From the NCBI GenBank assembly GCA_902702965.1, contig CACRXP010000008.1, positions 329,699 to 393,698 of the forward strand: DNA of 64,000 nucleotides, in the 5' to 3' direction. The DNA comes from Spirometra erinaceieuropaei (lineage: Eukaryota > Platyhelminthes > Cestoda > Diphyllobothriidea > Diphyllobothriidae). The position numbers were made by a program, and so were the translations under genes. Shown piece by piece: positions 1 to 17,689 of this stretch (the stretch's first letter is position 1; the number at the start of each line of letters is the position of its first letter). The notes beneath the pieces were generated by a model. The model was not told the origin of the DNA and ran no database searches. It worked only from the letters and a program-made list of their open reading frames with translations.

Positions 1-954
1 TCGGCGACTCGGATAACGCCGACTCCGACCCCCTTGTCAACCTTGATGGCATCGAGGAGAAACCTCATGAGGTGGAAGAAGATATTGACGGTGGGTCGCC
101 TCTCCATTTTTATGGTACAAGATAAGAATTGAGACGTTCGCTGAGATCCCTTAGTGTGATTCCGATTTAAAAGGAATACCTAGTCGTACTGGCGTACTTA
201 TGGCGCAGGGTTTCCATCTGATTCATCCGCAGTTGGATATCAACTAGCCGATACAGACTTCTCAGCAGAGTCGAAGTTCCAGACAATAACGGTAAGTAAT
301 GTAAATATCGTGACACAAAAAGGCCCGCGAGTCGTGTTGACATGAAGCAACATAGCTCGACGATAGCTATTAATAAAGGCGCGCCTTTTTGTATACAGAC
401 GCCGGTTTTCAGTGACTTGGAGGTGTGTATTTGCTAAGAACGGGACAAGAGGTCTCGTTTGGGGTACTCGCGCACAACTGCGGGCACCAGCGTTTCTTAC
501 TACATGTGTACGATCTTCTAACGTTGGAATAATAGATTTTTTTCCTCGCCAACTGGTTTCCTGAATATTGTCATGGGAGTTTTCGCGGCTCATCGAGAAA
601 CGTTCATTTCACCGAGGTAGAAAATGAAGGCTGCGGCTTGACCTTCGGGCATTATTACTTGTTCAGAAATAGGCTAACGCCACTGTCCCACCGACTTTTA
701 TATCAAGTGTGACTCGGAGAATGTCTAGTTCTAGCCTACGGTTCTTCGCAGCCTTGTGTTGTCGGTCTTTGGGTATACCTGTGGTTGTGTGTTGTCCCGT
801 AGTGTGATCATGTGCGCCCCAAACGGACCACGTGGCAGATGCGCTGGACCAAGACGGAAGCCATGCCGAATTCTGGCAGGCGTTATCGGAATGCGCACCA
901 TAACAAATGCCAAGATTTCAGACCCGGTTTCCGGCGTACGTCGCGCACACTCGG
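1..954. other. No recognisable gene
   Basis: Short overlapping frames occur on both strands but none resembles a known family and none has supporting splice sites. A (TTG)n run lies just downstream near 970-990. I see nothing assignable here. Confidence 0.5.
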
Positions 955-1245
955 ACCCCTGCCACTACCCCATTGTTGTTGTTGTTGTTGGTTAAAATTC
1001 TGGGGTTTATTGTAGACCGGGGAGTGTGGAGTGGAGCGCGAAGGTGCGGGTTCGACCGTGCCATCCACCTGCCCTCGCGCCTCCTGTCTTGACACCGGGC
1101 TCAGGTGGGGGAAGTAGAGTGCGGTAGATGCTATGCAAGTCCGTTATCACTATTAACTAATCCACACGTAAGTAATCGTCTCTGCCTCACCTTGCTGTGG
1201 AACATACAGTGGACATCGTCGACAACGACGGCCGAACTATCAGTG
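955..1245 (+). repeat. Dispersed repeat family D, copy 1
   Basis: This stretch aligns by eye with the reverse complement of 21553-21855 and with parts of 33920-34090 and 34890-35040. Shared landmarks, in order, are a block around AAAATTCTGG, a GACCGGGG block, CTCCTGTCTTGACAC, a CAGGTGG purine-rich block, GCAAGTC followed by AACTAATYCACAC, and a terminal GTGGACATCGTCG ... CGGCCGAACT block. It has no coding frame that persists between copies. The terminal block also occurs alone at other sites, so family edges are uncertain. It is probably a non-autonomous element or a piece of a longer repeat; the class is not recognised. Confidence 0.6.
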
Positions 1246-1327
1246 ATTTTTTCATACCCCTTTGTAAGGTTAGGCATGCGATGAGAAGACCTATTAGGGG
1301 GGCGGGGATGATGCACATGCATACGGG

Positions 1328-1339
1328 ATGTCTAGGTTT
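1328..1339. repeat. Target-site duplication, left copy
   Basis: The 12-mer ATGTCTAGGTTT here is repeated exactly at 2282-2293. The two copies abut the two ends of the Penelope copy at 1340-2281. Confidence 0.85.
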
Positions 1340-2281
1340 TGAAGAAGGAGACACGATCGCCGGGACAAGTGCTTTATCAGCCTGACGTTTCGGATTCCTA
1401 CTCGAATCCATCATCAGAGACAAAAAGCAGAAACGGGTGGTTGCTGCACAAGGGGCTGCGGTATTTATAGGATGCAGTAGCCATGCTACCGCATACCTAT
1501 GAACATTCACGGCTCTCCCCTTCATCCGAGATCGTCGCACGTGGTGTGATCACTGCTTGATGGCCGACATTCGAGTCGATAATTGCTGAAATTTCACCAC
1601 GTGCGTTGGATGTTGGCGTGATGATTGCTCGACCATTTGACGCACCGACCCCGGTGTTGGGAAAAGTGTTCACCTCTGCGCTCCCCGCATGGCTTGTTAC
1701 CCCGCCTAGGCGAAGTTTCAGTACGGAGTATGGAATGGGAAGATCGTTGCACTTGTTGATGGACTGGGGGCCAGTAAACCATGATTCCAGTAGCTCTCGG
1801 CTCACGCGGTTGTCACCTCTTGCGAGAATTTCGGCCTCATCGAATTTGAGTGTGTGGCCGGATCTCGTCGAATGAGCCGTAACTTGAGAGCTGGCGTCAT
1901 TTCTGCGCACCGCTGCCGCGTGTTCGGCCATTCTCGTTCGGAGCTGTCTTCCGGTTTCTCCGACGTAGTTGCTTTGTCCGCAACTGCACCAGATCCGATA
2001 AACGACTCCAGACGTTTCTGGCCGTGGCAGTGGGTCTTTCGGTTTCATGACCAGACGCCTGATGGTTGCCTCCGGTCCGTGTGCCACTCCAACCCCAAGT
2101 GGTGCGAGAAGGCGGCCGACAGCTTCCGAAACGTTCTTGACATACGGAAGTGCCCGCCAAGATTTGGTGTCCGTGCGGTTAGGCCTTTCGTCCCTTTTGC
2201 GTATGCACCGATCGGCGAAGTTGCGCGGGTAACCATTGGCTTTGAAGACCCGTCGGAGGTATTGTAGTTCGGCAATTGGCA
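1340..2281 (-). mobile_element. Penelope-like element copy 1, 5'-truncated, GIY-YIG endonuclease part
   Basis: A minus-strand frame from about 2277 to 1497 encodes the C-terminal part of a Penelope-like polyprotein. It starts within the region after the RT (YLRRVF ... NGYPRNF) and continues into a GIY-YIG endonuclease with GVVYRIWCSCG, then YVGETGR and the downstream RTRMAEH. The whole matches the C-terminal half of the longer copy at 28743-30434 residue by residue with scattered changes. The RT core is absent, so this is a 5' truncation, usual for Penelope insertion by target-primed reverse transcription. After the stop comes a shared 3' tail ending in a hammerhead-like motif (1380-1421). 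Exact 12-bp duplications flank the element, which fixes its ends. Here the YIG-type glycine is kept (YVG), unlike copy 2. Confidence 0.92.
1380..1421 (-). ncRNA. Hammerhead ribozyme-like motif in Penelope copy 1
   Basis: Read on the minus strand: stem I 5' arm GTCT, core CTGATGA, one extra T, a six-pair stem II GGATTC/GAATCC closed by the hexaloop GAGTAG, core GAA, a loopless ACGT stem III, the presumed cleavage site after GTC, and the stem I 3' arm AGGC. Core letters match the hammerhead consensus (CUGANGA, GAA, A-U closing pair, UH cleavage site). The self-complementary ACGU with no loop suggests that two strands would have to pair as a dimer. Hammerhead motifs are known in Penelope-like elements. 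Activity here is inferred only. Confidence 0.72.
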
Positions 2282-2293
2282 ATGTCTAGGTTT
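2282..2293. repeat. Target-site duplication, right copy
   Basis: Exact repeat of the 12-mer at 1328-1339, directly adjoining the truncated 5' end of Penelope copy 1. Confidence 0.85.
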
Positions 2294-2739
2294 GCTAGTC
2301 AGCGCCCAATCTCTGCATCAGACTGCTGATCGGCTTAGACAGCGAGCTAGTGCCCGGGAGAGAGATTAGAGTGTGGTCAACTCTGGGAACTCGGTCTCCA
2401 TGGCACTCAACGCATATTCCTCACTATGAACAATCTGACGCGTTTTCAAACTATCACGGTGTGCTAGAAGCTGTGGCTTAGAAGGCCGCCAACAGATGGG
2501 AGTAACGCGGTCACCCCCTCAAGACGGAGAACTAAACTATAGTGGTTACTTTCTAAACTGGCACTCCCATTTACTTTGGATCAAAGCCGCCGTTTTTGGC
2601 GAAATCCTGGTACGTGTGCCACGCGCAGACGGGCTGTTCGGCGTTGCCATCCGCTGCGCCCCATCCCGCCTCCGGCCGTCTTGTCCTTCCACCGAGTCCA
2701 GAGAGTGTATAGTGCGGCAGACACGGCGCAAGTCTACTT

Positions 2740-2805
2740 TGTCCATCGTGGTTTAGGTCGCGCGGTAGACAGTGTCGGTAACGACGACCGAACTGTTGTG
2801 GGACG
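2740..2805 (+). repeat. Dispersed repeat family D, terminal fragment
   Basis: The block CGCGGTAGACAGTGTCGG with ACGACCGAACTGTTGTG matches the terminal block of family D at 1203-1243. Sequence before it (about 2340-2740) is only weakly similar to the other copies, for example the CTCTGGGAACTC word that recurs near 34708. Confidence 0.4.
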
Positions 2806-4944
2806 TCACTTCTGCTGAATTAGCTGTCGTTCCGAGTGCCCTGTTCACCGAGATACCTCACGCCTACCTTCGTCTGCGACTCCAAAAAACTGCTCAACTC
2901 AGCGGCTATGTTCCGACAATCGATTTGGCTTGAGGACTCGACTAGACTAATTTCTCAGAATGTCACCCTACGCAGTGGAGTTGCATGTAACCTGGTTCGG
3001 TTAGTCGGGGGAGACCAGCCGTGTCGGGTCATGCCAAGGCGGGGATCTTATGCCATTTCAACCTTTGAGTCCTGTTTGATCTCCAAGCGTTTGCCACTTG
3101 GTCAGGATGGCACTGGAGAGAGTGAAACTGGTGCTCCGCAGGTCTTCGTCGCCATAATCTACTACTTCGAACTTCATCTCCCCATGAGGGGTGCGACATG
3201 CAATCCTGTAGAGCCTGGGTGAATATGAGTAGCCGTCTCGTGAGCCGTGGCTGCAGCTGTCCTATCTTCGAGAAAATGTTTACTCTCCAGTTTGGAAAAC
3301 AAACTGAAAGTTGCGCTTCGAAGAGGATGAAGACACTGATGACTGAAGCATGCCACGAGAAGCTTTTATCTGCACACGACCCGACGGGAGACATTAAAGG
3401 TAATTCAGTCACAGTCGCTCCGGAAAACCCTGCGCGTGGATGCACTGTCCTTCAGGATTCACAGGCGCAATTTCCCGCATGCTCATCTATTTTGGGTCTG
3501 GAGCCGGGAGTAACTCCCGAGGAGTTCACACACGTGAGGAGTGCACACGTGCGCAAGCGGAAAGGAGGCTGACAAGGTGGATAAAATCGTCAGTTTTCTC
3601 CTTCGAGGTCATCCGACATATTGCAAGCCCTACTTAACTGTTCGATTTACTCTCCTACACGAGGATATCTACCTGAGACAGTGCAAATCACGGGAACGCT
3701 GTGAAATCAACGCGGCAACTGTGAGGAAAATTCCAAGAAATGATCGACCCCAGATATGCCTCCGGCATCATTAATGGAAACGGGTTCTGGAGAACCTCGA
3801 TTATGAATGCCCCGAGGGTCAACGCTGATGACCAGACAACTTTGCGACATGAACGCGCACTTTAGGGACGAACTGGCATCATATTTGCGTACCCACCCGA
3901 ACGTTGCGGGCTTACTGATGGATGTATGCTGTCAACACTAATTATCCAGCCGATGGGGAAGCTATTTAACTATGCCATAAGCACCTGGAGGGATAAGCGG
4001 CCTCTCCGTCGATGACTGTGCGCTGAACTCGACAAGTGGAGCAGACATGCCACGGAGCCAGCTTTTGGGTGTACCAACTTTGATTGGCAATCAACGGAAA
4101 AACGGTGATACCTCAGTCGACACAAAGCGTGGAATGTACAGAATTCGCAGTCCTTATCGGTAACGGCTGCATCGCTGCTGCGGACCGATTCTGTCCAGGG
4201 AGTACAATATCCATGATTATCAGTCGACGGTAGTGCAACCCAGGTCTCCAAGACCAGCCAGGTCTTCATACACCCTGCTCAACCAGCGGCCTCCCAAAAC
4301 CCGTTCCGCTCAGCCTAGACCTCAGTGAACGCACGCGCTGCGTCGGCCACTCCACCCAATCTCACCTTCAACTGACCTGATCTAGACTTGACACTGTGCA
4401 TGGTGGAAGAGGAACAAGACTGAAGCCAGTATGGCACATACTTTTCTCGCTATAAAAACGCACTTCTAGACTCGCGCGTCAGCCAGGGGTCGTGACTCCA
4501 AAGGTTACTTCCACAAGCGATTAAGTTGTCTGAGAAATCAGTTCGTAGTGTCAAGAATGCATACTTGCTTGCAAAAGAAGTGTGGTGGGCGGAGATGGGG
4601 TTTACCGTGAGGATTGACACGGTGGCTTTTGGAAGCCAGACTACTACGAGCCCAACATTTATAGCCAACCTTACGAGGACTGCAAATTGCCGTCCCTCCC
4701 TTTTTTGTTGTCCACAGTCTGCGTAACACGTTGCCCGTTCTCATTTAGATGAGGAGTTCCAGAAGAGCTGCCGCGTGGCAGCACAACCCCCCGATCCGGG
4801 TCGATAGAGAAGCTGACATCCAACCGCCAGCGCAGTTCATTTGCCAATGTAAATACTTTTTTTTACAATAAACCACAGATTACTAACATATATGCTTTTT
4901 GGCCTCGCCGTGATCTTCAGAGGGCACGGAAGAAGCAAGACACT
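2806..4944. other. Unassigned sequence downstream of the RNF121 gene
   Basis: Several frames of 60-140 codons overlap on both strands (for example near 2836-3445), but none shows a recognisable family, motif or splice context. I see no gene I can support. Confidence 0.45.
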
Positions 4945-4991
4945 TTTATTTTGTCTGTCAATGCTCAGGGGAGAGGGCAAAGTAATTTATT
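4945..4991 (-). promoter_or_regulatory. Candidate polyadenylation signals of the RNF121 gene
   Basis: Two AATAAA hexamers on the minus strand (4986-4991 and 4945-4950) lie about 25 and 66 nt after the stop codon at 5016-5018, at typical distances for 3' end formation. No transcript evidence is available. Confidence 0.5.
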
Positions 4992-5015
4992 CCGCAAGTG
5001 CGGGCCGTGGGACAA

Positions 5016-11994
<6,979 letters not shown>

Positions 11995-12649
11995 CGTCCC
12001 ACCGCCAACGTAAACACCGCAGGGGACCACGGAAGCCGCGTTCTACGTATTTATATGACCTCCTATTCGGAGACGAAGTTCTACCAATTCTGCTTAGAGC
12101 GTTAGCTCATTTAAACACCGAGGTGATTTTCTTGATAAGACATTAGCATGTAGATTTATCTTAGGCCTTACTTAATAGGAGTCTCGAGCCTCTATTTCGA
12201 TATGCGATCTTTCCATCAATGTAAGTCTTGTATAATACCTTTTGACTACAGTCGCAGAGGCGAGTGCCAAAATGCTGCTGAGGTCTAAACCAGCTGTAAG
12301 GAAAACGAAACGTCCTTCCTATCATCAGTTCGACGTCTGGTCGTCCACCCTGTCTGCCTGCGAATCGCTTTTTACCTCACATTCTCATATCTGCCTTGTC
12401 CTTTTCCATCCTACTTAATTGTTGGCTTTTCCACAGGCTCTCGTGTGCATCGTTGTCTTCTTAGCCTTATTGCTGATGAACTGACTATACAGACGCTTGG
12501 GTTATGACCTTCGCAAAGTGTAAGACTCACTGACTGTCGTTTGGTGCTGCCGCATGAAGTATTGCCTGTGGTTCGTCAAAATTGACGTAGGCGACTTCGA
12601 AACTCTCTTCCAAAAATCTATTCCACTTCAAAACGTGCACTGCTTGCCA

Positions 12650-14606
12650 AGCCTGAGAGAAAGGTTAAGGTTCGCAACACGTCCGCCCAAAACATTCTCA
12701 TGCTTCAGACTTGCATTTCTCTTACAATCCCCACTTTTCTTGAGCATTCTAATGTTGAATCCTGTTCTTCCAACCTGACAGCGTTTTTAAATGAAATTTT
12801 CGATATTTGATGCCCTTTTGATACTGTTATGGTACGACCGGATATAATTTCTTCCCCCTATCTGAAATCGTTAAGACGTAAAAAAGAACTCCTTTACAAG
12901 CTAGGCTTACGTGATAACCTTAAGGACGCTACCGTCTTAATAAAAACAGAGATTGACAGGCTAAATAGCCTGTTTGTCAGCCAACTTTTTTCCTCTTCTT
13001 ACTCCCCCCTTCCTCATCTGAGATTTGGAAAAATCTTAAGCGTCTCACTGGCCATCGCAACACGCTGGTGCATGTGGATGCAGATTTAGACTCTCTAAAT
13101 AAAAATTTTATATTTAGTCACAATGACCCTCTTCTTCCCTTAGACGACATTCCCCTATCACCGAGTACATTCCAACCCGTGTCTTTGGCAACAGTAGAGA
13201 AACACCTTAAAAAGGTCCGTGAATCAACAGCTGCCGGACCGGATGGTGTCTCGCCTTTTCTTCTTAAATCTTGCATTTCTCAGATAGCCCCTATTTTAAC
13301 GCACCTAATCAATGTGTCTTTCATGTAGTCCAAGATTCCCGACGCCTGGCGTACAGTGAGAATCACTCCCACCCCTAAAAAGCCTGCTAACTTTGGTCCG
13401 AAATCTTTTCACCTAATCGCCTGCTCCTCTGCAATACTAAAGCTTGCTGAAAGAGTTGCCCTAGATATCATAAAGCCTTTTTCTTCCAGTTTTTCCGACC
13501 CCTTACAATTTGCATACAAAGCTAAACGGAGTACTATAGATGCTGTCGTTCTTGTGGTCCACTCTGCTCTAAAAGCATTAGACAAGGGTTGCCGCAAGTA
13601 CGCGTGCGGTTTTCTTGATTACTCCTCCCCCTTCAATACCGTCCCGCGCCCTCTTCTCCTTTCCAAAACCTCCGCATGTGGCTCTCCAGGCTGGGTCGTC
13701 TCCTGGCTGAGCGATTATTTTACCTTCCACACCCAATTTGTCCAATCTGGCAAGCGGAAATCTTCGACCCTTCCCAATGACTGCGGTATTCTTCAAGGTT
13801 CCATTCTATCCCCTCACCTTTTCTCCCTCCACACTGATGATCTCAGGTCCCCTAATGACTGTCTTCTGGTCAAGTATGCTGACGATGTGGTTGTTGGACA
13901 CCCTCTCAAAAGTCAGACACACCTCCGGTCTCTAAAGGATGGCCTAAACCATGTCCTAGCGTGGTCGGAGGAAAATGGTCTCCTAATTAACAACCAAAAA
14001 TGCGTTCAGTGTATTTTTCGACTGCGGCCCTTTCCTAACCCTGATTCCTCTGACATTCTTCCTAATGAGGTATCCTCTTTCAGGTATCTCGGCGTTACTT
14101 TGTCTTCAAATCTTTCTTTTTCCCTCGATATTGAGTCCCTATTTATTAAAGTTCGTAAACTTCTTTACTACAGTCGTCGTTTTCGTTCCTACCACACACC
14201 TCAACCCTTAGTCTGGCGATTCATTGATGCCTCTTATCCTCTTATCCTATACTGTTCTCCTGTCATTTTTCCTGCTTTGTTAAAAAAGGATCTTTTACTT
14301 TTGAAACGAATCCTCCGCATGCTCTTTTCTGCTGCTGGCGTTTCTTATATTTTTTTAGTTGACACTATCTTACAACGACACTTCAATGCGGTCAAGCAAT
14401 TTGCTGGTCGAATTCTAGATGACGTTGCCCATCCCCTACATTCCGATCTTATGTCTGCCAAGTCTTCTCGCCCGATGCGCCGCAACTTCCGTCTTATATC
14501 CTGTCGCACATCGGCTTATCGAGCTTCTGTATTGCCATTCCTAGCGCGCTATCTTACGTGCGAAGAAACAGAAATACAGAAGCTAACACCTGAACTATCC
14601 CCATAA
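12650..14606 (+). mobile_element. Non-LTR retrotransposon (Rex/CR1-like LINE), RT pseudogene
   Basis: A plus-strand reverse transcriptase. The linker (SNLTAFLNEIFDI, then RRKKELLYK) begins around 12740. RT begins with AAGPDGVSPFLLK at about 13230, followed by SKIPDAWR, QFAYKAKRSTIDAV, GFLDYSSPFNTVP (motif A), CGILQGSILSP (motif B) and VKYADDVVVG (motif C, codons 13875-13886). A FRYLGV thumb region and a C-terminal connection end at a stop at 14604. It is broken: a stop in the linker at about 12810, a frameshift near 13075, and a TAG at 13326-13328. The catalytic YADD is intact and the 416-codon distal frame is open, so decay is moderate. An endonuclease domain is not convincingly visible upstream. 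The clade (Rex, CR1 or another Jockey-group LINE) is my inference from RT style. A CT microsatellite follows about 125 nt downstream. Confidence 0.85.
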
Positions 14607-14728
14607 TAATAGTTTCTTTGTGTTAAACTTTGACTCTTGAATAATCTATTAACTTATATACTGCCCATAGTGAATGGAGCCAACTTTTTGCTGATAATTT
14701 TGAACATTTGATTTCAAAACAAAGCGCA

Positions 14729-14731
<3 letters not shown>

Positions 14732-14761
<30 letters not shown>
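14732..14761. repeat. (CT)n microsatellite
   Basis: About fifteen CT units in a row, shortly after the LINE that ends at 14606; possibly seeded by that element's 3' end. Confidence 0.95.
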
Positions 14762-14765
<4 letters not shown>

Positions 14766-14767
14766 AA

Positions 14768-16194
14768 CGTGCTTATTTGCTAGAAGCGTTGAAATCCGAC
14801 TTCTTATTTAACTCCCAACGTTGCTCAGCGGCAGAAGCCCAGCGGGTCTTCATTGCATTTCGATGGCGAAACGCACGTAAATATGTGGGAGGCGGAACTA
14901 TCCCCTCCAGCACGTGGTCCCTTCGGTTTGTTGGACCAGGAGGGGGCTGGTAGGAGGAATGCCCCATAATCTAATGCATGTCTCATGAATAACGAAGAGG
15001 TACTTTACCGCGTACAGAAGTCCACTTTACCGCAAAAGACAAGTTAATTGGTCCTAAATAAAAAATCAATAACGTGTAAATTTGTCGTTTAAGCCTTCTC
15101 TGGTAGTTCTTCCATTGATGATTAACAAGGAGGCTTTGTTAAAGGGGATCACATGCTGAGCACTAATCTGCTGAGTAGGCTGCATGGTGAACATTGTTCG
15201 TATTTCGATTGCCTTTTTTATTTCAAACAGCTGTTGCAACATACGCATATAAAACCAAATCCTTTTAATGTTTTTAATGTTTGCTAACTCATATTATTGT
15301 GATTACTGTTTTATTTTAAAGTTCTGGGTGCTGATTAGGTTTAATAGTTGAGTCGTAACTGGAGAAAGTCACAAGTTTATGTTTTACATAGACCCATTGT
15401 GCATTACTTTTCTCTTATCCATGGAAAGATTATATGCAGCGTAACAACTTCTGATACTACCGGAGCACTATTTACAAGTACATTAAACGGGACATGCCGG
15501 TATACTATGCTGCCGTTGATAAATCTGAATGCTCTGTCCCATCAACATCATACGAAGCTGCAGATGATTCGTCTGAAAGGTAAATGCCTATTTTGAGTCC
15601 AGAAGTTCCTACGGGTAGGTTCTTTACGTATGTAATCAAACAATGGGTATAGAGACACCCAAGGTGGCGGCTAGCACGAACCCACTGGGAGGCAATTGTT
15701 TTCTGGCGGATTTGCAAGAATTCAGCCTTGACGTGTAACTGCTACTTTCCGTATGAATGAAGCTATTTAATATGCCACGTGTTTTCTGTCATACCGATAT
15801 GCAAAACTCTGCTTCGGAATTAGGTGAGCATTTCTAAATTCCAATCCATTCAATGATTTAGCGAGTCGCAATCACTTCCCAACAAGCGAAAATTCCCGTC
15901 TAAGTTTTCTCATTTGGCGAAATTCCTGTTTAATCCCGTTTCAGCCCGTTTGTGCATAACCGTTTAAAATCCTCAGATCTCAGATAAGTCGAAATTTGCT
16001 TATAATTAAAATCTTTGGCATATTTCACTGTCAATTTTCAACCGATTTTGAGTAGCTGTCGAAAATAACATAAATCCCTATACACTCTCCGATTAACCAT
16101 GACCGATGTTACCTTTGCTGTCGACAAAGTAGATCTTTCGGCCATCGTGCGTTTACAGAAAATTTGTCGAGAGTCATAGCCAGCTCAAGTCAGT
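14768..16194. other. AT-rich stretch without a recognised gene
   Basis: Only short frames on both strands, with no family resemblance and no splice-supported exon. Nothing assignable. Confidence 0.5.
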
Positions 16195-16650
16195 TTATTA
16201 AGGTAATGAGGCTTTCGCCCTTGGACTCTCTATCTATATCGATAAACAGAAATAAAATCATCATTTACATCAGCAAATGCGGAAATTCAAAAGTCAGCGG
16301 TAAGCGTGAGCTAGGCGCAAACTGCCGCCGCTAAAACAATCTTAATTATATCTACAGTAGTTTCTCGGCAAACGAGCATCTAGTCTACACTTAAGGGATT
16401 TGACAGTTTCGGAAAGAACCACCGCATCAGGGAGTCCGTTCCATGCCTCAATGACCCTGCGGGAGAAGGCATTCCGTCGGACGTCATAACACATTTTTAC
16501 GATTCTCGACTTACTAACAGACTCAAATACATTCAATAACAGCCTAACGCACCTATCACAAATAGAATCGATTGTACATTTAGTTTCGTCAGACGTCGCG
16601 GATAGATCAAAACGCCGACTCAATTTTATTATCTGCAATATACCCCACAC
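16195..16650 (-). mobile_element. CR1-like LINE, 3' end fragment
   Basis: The minus-strand frame 16650-16342 (102 codons) ends with NAFSRRVIEAWNGLPDAVV and LKCRLDARL, the usual C-terminal tail of CR1/Jockey-type ORF2 proteins (RV.NAWN.LP followed by FK..LD). It continues into a 3' untranslated tail with GGGCGAAAGCC and AATAAACTG up to about 16195. Everything 5' of the tail is missing. It abuts, in opposite orientation, the start of the next LINE at about 16655. Confidence 0.7.
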
Positions 16651-16654
16651 GGTT

Positions 16655-17326
16655 AACCCAACACCGTCAATTCAAAAATATATACATTCGTGTGGCCTAA
16701 ACATCCGCATAGTTACCACCAAAAGACTTCACTCTAGAATCAAAAATAAACGCGTCTTGATAACCTTCTACTCACAGACCGAAACTGAGCTTTTCGAACA
16801 AATCCCTGAATTAAACAGAAATCTGCGAAACCTAAACTCATTTATAGGTCCAGATTTGACACGGATGCATAAACGAAAACTTTGGGAAAAAGACACCGGC
16901 TACAAACACGATTATCAGCACTCCGGTCCCTCAAATGAACCTCCGACTACTACTTCTATTTCTGGCACTAATAAAAAGAAGTGCTCAGAACAGCGTAAAC
17001 AAAATTATAAACACACAGCCCCCGTAGATGGACCTCCAGCAGGTACTTCTGACTCTAGTTCTCAGGACAAAAAAAGCGTAACTGAGAAAGCAGTGGGGAC
17101 TGTTGGGCGGAAACAAACGAGGGAGGCACAACAAAACAACGACGTTCAACTAGAACAGAACGATGACGCAGATCCCGGACCCAGTCATGTGACATCACTA
17201 CATAGCAATATAAATTTTACTATGCCCCCCAAAAACCGATCAATCAGTACAAGAAATGGACTGCCAAACAAGATAGACAAACCAGATGGCCCTATTAGGC
17301 ACACCAGCACAACCAAAACGCCCTAA
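16655..17326 (+). CDS. LINE family A, ORF1 protein (partial)
   Basis: The open plus-strand frame includes the 189-codon stretch from 16757 and reads back in frame to about 16655. Its first part (IHSCGLNIRI, TKRLHSRIKNKRVLITFYSQ ... FIGPDLT) aligns with the ORF1 of the LINE at 58379-61972 (YSCGFNYKI, AKRLSSRSKNPPILVKLFSS ... LYNDLT), the RNA-binding-like segment of CR1-type ORF1 proteins. The rest is low-complexity, rich in Pro, Ser, Thr, Lys and Gln, and closely matches the minus-strand copy at 48793-49055. ORF1 proteins of this kind bind RNA in the retrotransposition particle. The 5' end is cut by the junction with the opposite-strand LINE fragment. Confidence 0.7.
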   Translation, partial: NPTPSIQKYIHSCGLNIRIVTTKRLHSRIKNKRVLITFYSQTETELFEQIPELNRNLRNLNSFIGPDLTRMHKRKLWEKDTGYKHDYQHSGPSNEPPTTTSISGTNKKKCSEQRKQNYKHTAPVDGPPAGTSDSSSQDKKSVTEKAVGTVGRKQTREAQQNNDVQLEQNDDADPGPSHVTSLHSNINFTMPPKNRSISTRNGLPNKIDKPDGPIRHTSTTKTP

Positions 17327-17689
17327 ATATATAGATATCACAAATAAGAGGTCTCCAAACTCTAGCCAGAAACAAATAAACTTTTTTTAATTGCATCTCG
17401 ACTCACCAAAATGCACCTGCATGGCATAGGAATAAGCCAAACCACTCTAGCAGTTCAAACTTTTTACCACCTTATGACAACCGCACAAATTACTTCGGCC
17501 TTTACACCTCCCAAACTGAAACTCCATTTAGGTACAATTACCACCTAGTTAACCCACCTCCCCATATGTACACTCAATCCACACACACTAACCCATGCAT
17601 CCACACTTCGCCATACGCATCATCATGTCCTCCAAGAACCACACACTTACCCCCATTTAGTCCATCACTCAATTTAAGTACCCTCTGAA

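Noticed and set aside
2836..3445. Overlapping 128- and 138-codon frames on opposite strands
   Set aside because: No family resemblance and no splice or composition support; probably chance frames.
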